A stretch of DNA of 5,838 nt from an uncultured Anaeromassilibacillus sp. (GCA_945988865.1 CAMFTQ010000049.1:1-5838); one strand, 5' to 3'. Numbered from the stretch's first letter, positions 1-5,275 are shown. Notes: generated from the sequence alone by a model not told the origin. Made by a program: numbers and translations.

Positions 1-89
1 CCATACTGCGTGATTATAATCTTTGCAAGCTTCGGGTTTGGGTTTTTTATGTTTACCGGATACTGAAGTCTTTTTTCGTATTGAAACAT
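1..89 (-). CDS. cotJC: Spore coat protein CotJC, manganese-catalase family (N-terminal fragment)
   Basis: The fragment starts at ATG 89-87 and reads MFQYEKRLQYPVNIKNPNPK and on through LAKIIITQYG before leaving the window, so 29 codons are visible. The pattern YEKxLQYPVxxxxxNPxLAKxxxxQYG is the characteristic start of CotJC, a spore-coat protein related to di-manganese catalases. The metal-binding residues lie beyond the edge and cannot be checked. The start codon directly follows the cotJB stop (TAAATG), and its ribosome binding site AAGGAGG lies inside the last codons of cotJB, so the two are probably translationally coupled. Position as third gene after cotJA and cotJB matches the known cotJABC order. 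Identity rests on the N-terminus plus context. In Bacillus subtilis this operon is made in the mother cell under sigma-E; control here is not visible. Confidence 0.9.
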   Translation of the reverse strand, partial: MFQYEKRLQYPVNIKNPNPKLAKIIITQY

Positions 90-341
90 TTAGTTTGCCT
101 CCTTTTCCCACGGCCATGGATTTTGTATCCACGCATATCTGTTGGAATTTTCGTTCTTTAGGCTTAAAGGACCGTACAGCTTTTCAAATTTTTCTACAAG
201 AGGCTTTAGCTCTGCTCTGTATTTTTCGAGCTTTGCCGCCGTTTTTTCATCGCTCGGGTGCGTGTCAAGGAAAAGATGCAGATCGTATATTGCAAAAGCA
301 TACGTTGATATTTTCCTGAGCAGAATATCCTTTTCAGTCAT
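90..341 (-). CDS. cotJB: Spore coat protein CotJB
   Basis: An 83-residue protein, usual for CotJB. The family signatures are all present: LHLFLDTHP (residues 21-29), YGPLS (56-60) and the C-terminal WIQNPWPWE (71-79). CotJB is a small inner-coat component that works with CotJA and CotJC; its biochemical role is not established. I chose ATG 341-339 because AGGTGAT sits 8 nt upstream. Another ATG two codons earlier (347) has that motif too close, and the open frame extending to 524 has no family similarity and runs through cotJA. The start overlaps the end of cotJA by 8 bp and the stop abuts the cotJC start, so the three genes form one operon. Confidence 0.93.
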   Translation of the reverse strand: MTEKDILLRKISTYAFAIYDLHLFLDTHPSDEKTAAKLEKYRAELKPLVEKFEKLYGPLSLKNENSNRYAWIQNPWPWEKEAN

Positions 342-549
342 CTTCATCACCTGCTCTGTCGGCTGTGCATTTACTGCCGTAAAACGGCTTGTTGAGTGTG
401 GGGAACATTGTTCCTGACTCAAAGCCTTGTATGGCTCCGTAGAGCTTTGGATTTGCAGGCTGAAACGGTACAAATGCCATCGCCTCGGGTGTTGAGCCGG
501 GCAGTGGTGCAATACCGTAATCAATCATAATTTTCTCAATAGCGTCCAC
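334..549 (-). CDS. cotJA: Spore coat-associated protein CotJA
   Basis: A 71-residue protein. The core AMAFVPFQ (23-30) followed by GTMFPTLNKPF (46-56) matches the CotJA pattern of a proline/aromatic segment leading to G-T-x-F-P-x-L-x-x-P-F. CotJA is needed for CotJC incorporation into the spore coat in Bacillus. The start is GTG 549-547, preceded by AAAGGAG with 8-nt spacing. A TTG at 567 in the same frame would put this ribosome binding site inside the coding sequence, so it is rejected. It is first in the operon and overlaps cotJB by 8 bp. The C-terminus is short and acidic (GDEDD). I could not pick out a convincing sigma-E promoter upstream. Confidence 0.9.
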   Translation of the reverse strand: MDAIEKIMIDYGIAPLPGSTPEAMAFVPFQPANPKLYGAIQGFESGTMFPTLNKPFYGSKCTADRAGDEDD

Positions 550-579
550 TTTTTTGACTCCTTTCAAATAGTTTGCAAG

Positions 580-600
580 CAGAGTTTATTATTAACTCTG
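580..600. repeat. Inverted repeat in the cotJ leader
   Basis: A perfect 7-bp dyad, CAGAGTT / AACTCTG, with a 7-nt A/T loop, about 30 nt upstream of the cotJA start. There is no T-run, so it is not a terminator. It could be an operator or a hairpin near the 5' end of the cotJ message. Function unknown. Confidence 0.45.
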
Positions 601-782
601 TTTGTATTTAATACCTATGCCTGACTAAAGGCGAACAGTGTTCAAAGCATAACGCAACGATATTGCTTAATCAGACTTAGGCTTAAAGCGTAGCTATGAT
701 ATATATTATGCGAAAATGTCGGACAGGTTCAAAATCGGTATAATTATATGCTGTAGAATAACAAACCTTGTTTCACTGTGCA

Positions 783-812
783 AAGTATAGGGAGCCGATA
801 ATCACTATACTT
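783..812. repeat. Inverted repeat over the kinase stop codon
   Basis: AAGTATAG (783-790) and CTATACTT (805-812) are perfect 8-bp complements around a 14-nt loop. The right arm contains the kinase stop codon and its last two codons. Read on the minus strand the hairpin is followed only by TTTGCAC, so it would be a weak terminator at best. It may end or stabilise the kinase message before cotJA. The remaining sequence between here and cotJA (601-782) holds no gene I can support. Confidence 0.4.
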
Positions 813-2271
813 CAAAAATAAACTCGTTTCTTTTTTGAGAAATATCGGCAATTTCCTTTCTGTTTGATTTTATGAATATTTTTCCCTCTCTGTCAAAAAT
901 AAGCGATACGCATTTCGAGTAGCTTTCATTCTGAACCGTTTCATCAATTTTAAGGCTTGCGCTGTATTTCTGCAAAAGCGAAAAAGTTGTCATCAAGCCT
1001 ATTCCGCTTCCACCGCTGCTTTTGTGCGTTGTTATTCTCTTTTTGCCGAGATTTGCAATTACATCAGCGTCAAAATAACTGCCGCTGTCATAAATGTATA
1101 CGCAAAGCTTCTTGTTGTCTGAACCTATCATAACGAAAACATTTTTCTTTTCAGAAAAAGAGGCGGCTATAATTGCGTTCTCGCCAAGGTCAAGAATAAG
1201 AGTATTAAGGTCATTTTCTGATACGCATTTGTCAAGATAGCCTGCAATATTGTTTGTCACCGATAAATCAAAGAAAACATCTTTTTCTTTTGCCTTTGCA
1301 AGCAGGTAGTTAAGGCTTGCGTCAACAGATAAAACACCTGTAGAGGCAAGCGTTTTGCTTTTGGTTTCGTATTCTGTGACTATACCTTTTCTTTCCGATG
1401 TCATAGCCTTTAGCTGAGTGAGAAGTGATTTTGCCTTTCTTTTTTGCTCGTCTGCTGACTGACACATAAGGATTTCCTCAACAGCCATATTCATAGCAGG
1501 GATAACCTTGTTGTCCTTGTGGATAATTTTTGACAGCTCATCATTCTGCTTTCTGAGCATTTCAATTTCAGTTTTTTGCTGTGATACCGTATTTTCAAGT
1601 ATCTCAATATTTCTTTTATAGACCTTTTCAAGATAGATATTTTTGATGTGATTTCTCCACCAGAAGAATAAGAGCATACCGATTGGTAAAACACAAAACA
1701 GAATAATTTGTGTTACAGTGTAGTTGTTACCACTGTTAAATAACGATGCAATAAGTAAAAGCGATAGGCTTATAAAAATCCCTGAGTCACTTGTAAGCTT
1801 AGATTCATAGGTGGCTATGCCCTTTTTTAATCTTTTAATACGAAACAGTAAATTACAAGTCAGAAGCTGAAAAAGACCGACAGAAAAATTAGTCGCACAG
1901 GATAAAAGGTTGTCATTATTTACGAAGCCTTTGAATTGATAATAAATAATTGTACCGATAATCAGTGTCGCAAAGAAATATGTAATAAAACTGATTGCAA
2001 CAGATATTATTGTATAAGCAAGAGTTTTGTTGAAGGACCTTTTATACAAGATTTTCAATAAAGCAGTTGTAAAAAATACAATAAAAAACAGGCTTAAAAC
2101 GCTGAAGGATTCACGTGTAAAAAATACAGCAGTTGCTGTTGCCATTGAAAAAATGTTTTCAACAACTATCTGCTTATAATCAGGTTTAATGCTGTTTAAT
2201 TTTTTAAATATAAAAATACAGCATAAAGTGATAAAGAAATATTTGAAGGCAACACCCAAAAAATCAAGCAT
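805..2271 (-). CDS. AgrC-like (GHKL/HPK10-type) membrane sensor histidine kinase
   Basis: A 488-residue sensor kinase. The N-terminal ~205 residues are six or seven hydrophobic spans (roughly 8-22, 42-52, 57-75, 85-111, 123-143, 164-179, 187-205), the layout of AgrC/ComD-type peptide receptors, with no extracellular sensor domain. A charged coiled-coil follows (about 208-250), then an H-box ELSKIIHKDNK with candidate phospho-acceptor His251. The ATPase domain shows an N-box DLGENAIIAAS (Asn365), a D-box YIYDSG (Asp395) and a G-box SSGGSGIGL (418-426). The H-box has H-K-D-N rather than the H-D-x-x-N of AgrC. Start ATG 2271 is chosen because GGGGAG lies 6 nt upstream; an in-frame TTG at 2307 lacks a ribosome binding site and lies in the promoter. 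The Spo0A-like regulator upstream on the same strand is the obvious partner. The ligand is unknown; the small peptide at 2396-2440 is a candidate by position only. Confidence 0.9.
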   Translation of the reverse strand: MLDFLGVAFKYFFITLCCIFIFKKLNSIKPDYKQIVVENIFSMATATAVFFTRESFSVLSLFFIVFFTTALLKILYKRSFNKTLAYTIISVAISFITYFFATLIIGTIIYYQFKGFVNNDNLLSCATNFSVGLFQLLTCNLLFRIKRLKKGIATYESKLTSDSGIFISLSLLLIASLFNSGNNYTVTQIILFCVLPIGMLLFFWWRNHIKNIYLEKVYKRNIEILENTVSQQKTEIEMLRKQNDELSKIIHKDNKVIPAMNMAVEEILMCQSADEQKRKAKSLLTQLKAMTSERKGIVTEYETKSKTLASTGVLSVDASLNYLLAKAKEKDVFFDLSVTNNIAGYLDKCVSENDLNTLILDLGENAIIAASFSEKKNVFVMIGSDNKKLCVYIYDSGSYFDADVIANLGKKRITTHKSSGGSGIGLMTTFSLLQKYSASLKIDETVQNESYSKCVSLIFDREGKIFIKSNRKEIADISQKRNEFIFEV

Positions 2272-2287
2272 TATAAGCTCCCCTAAA

Positions 2288-2317
2288 AGTATAATATAAT
2301 CAAGCAAAAACTGACAA
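2288..2317 (-). promoter_or_regulatory. Putative sigma-A promoter of the histidine kinase
   Basis: On the minus strand, TTGTCA (2317-2312, 5/6 to the -35 consensus) and TATACT (2293-2288, 5/6 to the -10) are separated by 18 bp. Initiation would fall near 2281, only about 10 nt before the ATG and within the GGGGAG ribosome binding site, giving an unusually short leader. A different start point nearby is therefore possible. Confidence 0.5.
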
Positions 2318-2319
2318 CG

Positions 2320-2387
2320 TAAAGAAATTACCGAATAAACCGCCTTTCTTTATAATTTTATACATAGAAATTGTTAAAGAAAGGTGG
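2320..2387. repeat. Three TAAAGAAA boxes, two forming a long dyad
   Basis: The octamer TAAAGAAA occurs at 2320-2327 and 2375-2382 and inverted (TTTCTTTA) at 2345-2352. The last two lie in a longer dyad: CCGCCTTTCTTTA (2340-2352) pairs with TAAAGAAAGGTGG (2375-2387), 13 pairs with one G-U, and an inner AATTT/AAATT pair (2354-2358, 2368-2372) extends it. The right arm holds the ribosome binding site of the small peptide gene. As RNA it would mask that site. If transcription starts inside the dyad it would act as a DNA operator instead, with arm centres 32 bp (about three turns) apart. Confidence 0.55.
2328..2356 (+). promoter_or_regulatory. Possible promoter of the 14-residue peptide gene
   Basis: A perfect TATAAT at 2351-2356 lies 17 bp after TTACCG, a poor -35 match. 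The -10 overlaps the left arm of the dyad, so the transcript would begin near 2363 and run about 120 nt to the terminator at 2484. The weak -35 suggests a regulated promoter, possibly needing an activator bound at the TAAAGAAA boxes. Confidence 0.4.
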
Positions 2388-2395
2388 CTTTAATT

Positions 2396-2440
2396 ATGTG
2401 GGATTGGTGGAAATTTATTTTAGATCTGTTAAATCAATAA
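2396..2440 (+). CDS. 14-residue tryptophan-rich amphipathic peptide, candidate signal
   Basis: A complete mini-gene: AAAGGTGG (2380-2387) is followed 8 nt later by ATG, a 14-codon frame MWDWWKFILDLLNQ, TAA, and a terminator hairpin beginning 11 nt later. Three of 14 residues are Trp. If helical, Asp3, Lys6, Asp10 and Asn13 fall on one face and the Trp/Phe/Ile/Leu residues on the other. There is no signal peptide, cysteine or cleavage site, so it is unlike AgrD. If unprocessed it would resemble the leaderless formyl-peptides of the phenol-soluble-modulin type in design, not in sequence. It lies between the sensor kinase and the regulator on the opposite strand. I infer a secreted or membrane-active signal for that kinase. 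A short regulatory leader ORF or a small RNA that includes this frame by chance are the alternatives. I do not recognise the sequence as a named family. Confidence 0.6.
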   Translation: MWDWWKFILDLLNQ

Positions 2441-2451
2441 TCAAATTTACT

Positions 2452-2484
2452 AAACAGGCTGTGTGAAAACGCAGTCTGTTTTTT
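2452..2484 (+). terminator. Intrinsic terminator of the peptide gene (may serve both strands)
   Basis: A 12-bp stem (2452-2463 with 2470-2481, two G-U pairs) closes a TGAAAA loop and runs into six T residues (2479-2484). It starts 11 nt after the peptide stop codon. The T-run overlaps the stop codon of the convergent response regulator. On the minus strand the hairpin is followed by TTTAGTAAATTT, so it may also end the regulator transcript and separate it from the kinase. Confidence 0.85.
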
Positions 2485-3262
2485 AGTATTCGTTTTTCAG
2501 CTTGTTTGCGTAGTAAAAAATAAATTCGGTAAGCGTCGGAACTCCCTTAGATGAGCTTATCTTTGCTGTGTAGTAGGTGAGCAGGTCGTCAATGTCGGTT
2601 GTTGCCCACGCTCTGTTAATAGCATTCTGAATTGCACGTTCAACACTGCACTCTGTTTTGCCGTATTTTTTGGCTATAACACTGCAAAGGTTTTGCGTGG
2701 GATTTTTTATCGTCATAATAATGCCGTCAATCAGATATTTATAGCCAACCGATTTCTGGTTTACCCCAATCAGGTTAAGCTCGGAAATAATTCTGCGTGT
2801 AATCCGTTTTTCGTAATACTCCGGTGCTTCCTCCGAGTCTGCCGTGCTTGGTTTTTGATTGCTTTTTATAACGGGTGAGAGCATCCTTAAAAATTCGAGC
2901 GCAGTTTTTTCGCTGTAATCAGGCTGGTGCTTAGACATTATAAAGTCAGCTCCCAGCTTACGGGCGGCGTCATATGTTACCGCACTTGAATTATTGGTTG
3001 TAACAAGTATATACGGTGACGCACTCAGCGACATATCCTTTAACGCACTCAGCACGTTCAGACCGTTTCCGCTTCCGCTGTGAAGCTCCAAATCAAGAAT
3101 TACTGCGTCGGGCAGTCTGTCACGTATCAAATCAACAGCCTTAAAAGCGTTGTTTGTTACACCGACAAGCAACAAATCATCAGAATTGTCAACAAGATTT
3201 ATAAATTCCTTACAGGTCTGGCGGTCGTCCTCAACAAGGAGTATTGTCAGTTTGTTTTCCAT
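2483..3262 (-). CDS. Spo0A-like response regulator (receiver + Spo0A C-terminal domain)
   Basis: A 259-residue regulator, close to the size of Spo0A (267 in B. subtilis). The receiver domain (about 5-130) has the acidic pair Asp12-Asp13 (LLVEDD), phospho-acceptor Asp57 (AVILDLEL), Thr88/Thr89 (YILVTT) and Lys111 (IMSKHQ). After a charged linker (about 132-152) the output domain (about 153-259) matches the Spo0A effector domain, including VGYKYL (172-177) and the recognition-helix region SVERAIQNAINRAW (206-219), nearly the same as Spo0A's VERAIxxAIxxAW. It binds DNA when phosphorylated, by family. The start is ATG 3262, with GAGG 6 nt upstream; ATG 3274 has no ribosome binding site. Placement beside an AgrC-like kinase is unlike the usual orphan spo0A, and the sequence diverges clearly, so I read it as a paralogue rather than the master regulator. 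Confidence 0.9.
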   Translation of the reverse strand: MENKLTILLVEDDRQTCKEFINLVDNSDDLLLVGVTNNAFKAVDLIRDRLPDAVILDLELHSGSGNGLNVLSALKDMSLSASPYILVTTNNSSAVTYDAARKLGADFIMSKHQPDYSEKTALEFLRMLSPVIKSNQKPSTADSEEAPEYYEKRITRRIISELNLIGVNQKSVGYKYLIDGIIMTIKNPTQNLCSVIAKKYGKTECSVERAIQNAINRAWATTDIDDLLTYYTAKISSSKGVPTLTEFIFYYANKLKNEY

Positions 3263-3283
3263 ATTAAACCTCATAAAAAATAA

Positions 3284-3326
3284 ATGTTGCTTAAATTATA
3301 GCGTGATTTCCAACGAAAAGCAACAT
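3284..3326. repeat. 9-bp inverted repeat framing the regulator promoter
   Basis: ATGTTGCTT (3284-3292) and AAGCAACAT (3318-3326) are perfect inverted copies, arm centres 34 bp apart. One arm covers the -35 of the regulator promoter and the other lies just downstream of its -10. This geometry suits a dimeric repressor or autoregulator binding site. Confidence 0.55.
3295..3323 (-). promoter_or_regulatory. Putative sigma-A promoter of the response regulator
   Basis: On the minus strand a perfect TATAAT (3300-3295) stands 17 bp after TTGCTT (3323-3318, first three bases match TTGACA). Transcription would start near 3288, leaving a leader of about 26 nt before the ATG at 3262 and including its GAGG site. 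Confidence 0.6.
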
Positions 3327-3356
3327 ATCTAAATAATTTTTTATAACAAAAAGCAA
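3312..3356. repeat. Direct repeat AACRAAAAGCAA upstream of the regulator
   Basis: AACGAAAAGCAA (3312-3323) and AACAAAAAGCAA (3345-3356) differ at one base and are 33 bp apart, about three helical turns. The first copy overlaps the -35 and the right arm of the inverted repeat, so the AAGCAA core occurs three times (once inverted) at regular spacing. This is a candidate binding array for a regulator. Confidence 0.5.
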
Positions 3357-3417
3357 TAGTTTTTTAGGGTGAAGAAATATAGAATATATTATGCAATACC
3401 CTATATAACTTCTTGTG

Positions 3418-3465
3418 CAGAAGCGGACAGTGCGAAAAATTCGTCATTGACCGCTTCTGTTTTTA
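3418..3465 (+). terminator. Strong plus-strand terminator without an evident gene
   Basis: CAGAAGCGG (3418-3426) pairs perfectly with CCGCTTCTG (3451-3459). Inside, after one mismatch, CAGTG/CATTG and CGAA/TTCG continue the stem to an AAA loop, about 18 pairs in all. TTTTT follows at 3460-3464 on the plus strand only. The nearest upstream plus-strand sequence (3327-3417) contains no ORF with a ribosome binding site, so it may end a short non-coding RNA or be a remnant. Confidence 0.75.
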
Positions 3466-3475
3466 TAATACGCAC

Positions 3476-3520
3476 AAAAAACGCACACAAAGCAAAAGCT
3501 TGGTGTGCGTTACTTTTTTT
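3476..3520 (-). terminator. Terminator of the O-antigen ligase-like gene (bidirectional)
   Basis: ACGCACAC (3481-3488) pairs with GTGTGCGT (3503-3510); after one A-G mismatch AAGC/GCTT extends the stem around an AAAA loop. On the minus strand the stem is followed by six T residues (3481-3476), placing it about 20 nt after the stop of the ligase-like gene. A seven-T run on the plus strand (3514-3520) could let it work in both directions. Confidence 0.85.
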
Positions 3521-3529
3521 ATTCAGAAA

Positions 3530-5164
3530 TTATTTATACTTTTCGTTGTCGTAGGTTTGCCTGTTTCTGATAACTCCCATAAGCATAGAAAGAAATATTA
3601 TCATTATAGGTGTGGTGATAGGCTGACTGATATTTACAACAGCTTGTGTGCAGTAAGCAACAACGGCGCAGGCAAATACCATAGCAAGCGGAAGCTCTTT
3701 TGCGTTTTTTACCGCCTTTACAATTGCTGTAACAATAATTCCGATGTATGACAAAGCGCCGATTATTCCTGTGGTTACAAGGTAATTGAGGTATTCGTTA
3801 TGTGCGCAGTTTGTTGTTTCACCGTATCTTGAAACCATATCGCTTTTGAAGAGCGGCTCAAAAGCTCTTTTGAATAAATCAGGACCGCAGCCGAACAGCA
3901 TACTCTTTATGTCAAAGGTGCTGAATACTTCGATTGATTTTATCCACATATAGCCTCGGTGAGTACCCCACGAATTGTTAAATCTGAAAAATCTTAAAAA
4001 GCCGTTTAGCTCTGTAGTAGTATCTACAACGCTGAAGTAATAGAACATAGCGCCCAGTGCGACTAAAGCCGTTGTGAAAACGCATACTGTAATGACGAAT
4101 ACAAATTTCGGCATTACAAAGTTTTCAAGCTCCTTAAAGCGTTTTTGCAAAAGGTGCAGACCGACCGCTATTGCAACAACAATAATCAGCAGAACAAGCG
4201 TAGAGTTTTTCATAACAAACAGCTCTGCAAACGAGTTAAGACCTTTATTATTTTTATCTCCGTACATAAAAGAGATAAGTCTAAGCAGCTTTGCGGCAAA
4301 GAGCATTACTGAAACGGCTGTAAAGAAATCACGAAGTCTGGAGTATCTTCTTACGCAGTAAAAAAACGCAAATGAAATAGCCGCAAAAACACCTATAAAT
4401 CCGCTGTCGCTGTTTGCTACAAGCGTTCCGCAAAAGCTAAAAGCCAGACCTACAAGGTAAAACACCCTCAGTCCCTTTCTTTTGCCGGTTATATAGAGCA
4501 TAAAACAAATTGCAAACGACATACAGGCAAAGCTCGACATAAGGTTTTTGTTGCCGATTGTTGATGAAAAGTCAAGCACATATCTCTGCGCATAGTTTGC
4601 AAATATGTTAAGCGGGTCAACATAAAAGAAGTTTAAAACGGCAAGACCGCATACAAGGCTTGACACAAGCACGTAAAGCACCATAATATATGTTTTGTAC
4701 TCATAAAAGCGAGAAACAAAAAAGTAAACAAGCGTATAACCGAGTATCAGCAATAGTCCGTTGTTTCTGCCGAGGTCGCCTGTCAGTGCATTTTTTATAT
4801 CGCCCGACATAAGGGTAGATACAATGCTTGCAAATAAAAAGACAAGAAAGAAAATATCCGTAGAGCAGATTACGGGCGTTTTGTCATCACCTGACAACTG
4901 CCTTTTAAGGTAGTCCTTGCCGGTATATGCAGAGTATATCATATATCCTGCAACAGCAAGCGTCAGCACAACAGCCGAAAACATAAACACGTTGTACTTG
5001 TCGTGCCTGATGTTTGAAAACTGCTGTGTATAGTAAAACGGAAAAAATGCAAACATAATCATCAAAAAGTAGTTGACAAAATCTGCCGGTGTAGTATAGT
5101 TTTTCTTAGCGGTAACAGATTTTGAACCTGCTTTGTTGCTTTTCTGAGTCTTAGGTTTACTCAT
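3530..5164 (-). CDS. O-antigen ligase/polymerase (Wzy_C-like) polytopic membrane protein
   Basis: A 544-residue integral membrane protein with a Lys/Ser-rich cytosolic N-terminus (1-25) and about 12 hydrophobic spans. The features of the O-antigen ligase/polymerase superfamily are visible: NKNLMSSF (205-212), SDSGFIGV (252-259), a long external loop with THRGYMW (401-407, Arg403), LFGCGPDLF (423-431) and CAHNEYLNYLVTTGIIGAL (453-471) with the conserved His455 region before a final set of spans. Relatives join or polymerise undecaprenyl-linked glycans on the outer membrane face; Gram-positive members act in capsule, exopolysaccharide or glycoprotein assembly. The start ATG has AAAGGAG 8 nt upstream. 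It is a single-gene unit with its own promoter and terminator, and no glycosyltransferases are adjacent, so the substrate cannot be inferred. Confidence 0.85.
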   Translation of the reverse strand: MSKPKTQKSNKAGSKSVTAKKNYTTPADFVNYFLMIMFAFFPFYYTQQFSNIRHDKYNVFMFSAVVLTLAVAGYMIYSAYTGKDYLKRQLSGDDKTPVICSTDIFFLVFLFASIVSTLMSGDIKNALTGDLGRNNGLLLILGYTLVYFFVSRFYEYKTYIMVLYVLVSSLVCGLAVLNFFYVDPLNIFANYAQRYVLDFSSTIGNKNLMSSFACMSFAICFMLYITGKRKGLRVFYLVGLAFSFCGTLVANSDSGFIGVFAAISFAFFYCVRRYSRLRDFFTAVSVMLFAAKLLRLISFMYGDKNNKGLNSFAELFVMKNSTLVLLIIVVAIAVGLHLLQKRFKELENFVMPKFVFVITVCVFTTALVALGAMFYYFSVVDTTTELNGFLRFFRFNNSWGTHRGYMWIKSIEVFSTFDIKSMLFGCGPDLFKRAFEPLFKSDMVSRYGETTNCAHNEYLNYLVTTGIIGALSYIGIIVTAIVKAVKNAKELPLAMVFACAVVAYCTQAVVNISQPITTPIMIIFLSMLMGVIRNRQTYDNEKYK

Positions 5165-5208
5165 TGGCTGTACTCCTTTCGGTTTATCTGTTAAAAAGTA
5201 ACGATAAA

Positions 5209-5237
5209 ATTGTATAACAACCGCATTGTATTGTCAA
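5209..5237 (-). promoter_or_regulatory. Sigma-A promoter of the ligase-like gene
   Basis: On the minus strand a perfect TTGACA (5237-5232) and TACAAT (5214-5209, 5/6) are 17 bp apart. Initiation would be near 5202, giving a leader of about 37 nt that carries the AAAGGAG site. This is the best housekeeping promoter in the window. Confidence 0.8.
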
Positions 5238-5254
5238 TGTAAAAAATGTATAAA
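5226..5254 (+). promoter_or_regulatory. Possible divergent promoter of the methyltransferase
   Basis: TTGTAT (5226-5231) and TATAAA (5249-5254, 5/6) are 17 bp apart on the plus strand, about 21 nt before the methyltransferase ATG. The -35 is weak and abuts the -35 of the opposite promoter, so the two could influence each other. Confidence 0.35.
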
Positions 5255-5275
5255 ATATTTGAAAGAGGTAATAAA

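Noticed and set aside
23..417. Plus-strand frames over the cotJ operon
   Set aside because: They are shadows antisense to cotJB/cotJA with no ribosome binding site or recognisable features.
342..524. N-terminal extension of CotJB in the same frame
   Set aside because: The added residues match no CotJB feature and lie over cotJA in another frame; the start at 341 has a good ribosome binding site.
568..804. Sigma-E or sigma-K promoter for cotJA
   Set aside because: Several CATA-containing -10-like sequences occur, but none has a matching -35 at the right spacing.
2272..2307. TTG-initiated extension of the histidine kinase by 12 residues
   Set aside because: It has no ribosome binding site and overlaps the predicted kinase promoter, whereas ATG 2271 has GGGGAG 6 nt upstream.
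2396..2440. Classification as an AgrD autoinducing peptide or as an Rgg-type double-tryptophan pheromone
   Set aside because: There is no cysteine/serine ring residue, leader or recognition tail, no AgrB, and no Rgg regulator in the window; the shared Asp-Trp-Trp is too short to count.
3391..3408. Five-codon frame MQYPI as a second signal peptide
   Set aside because: No ribosome binding site precedes it, and such a frame is expected by chance.
3369..3554. Plus-strand 61-residue frame starting GTG
   Set aside because: No ribosome binding site, and it runs through two terminators and into the antisense of the ligase gene.
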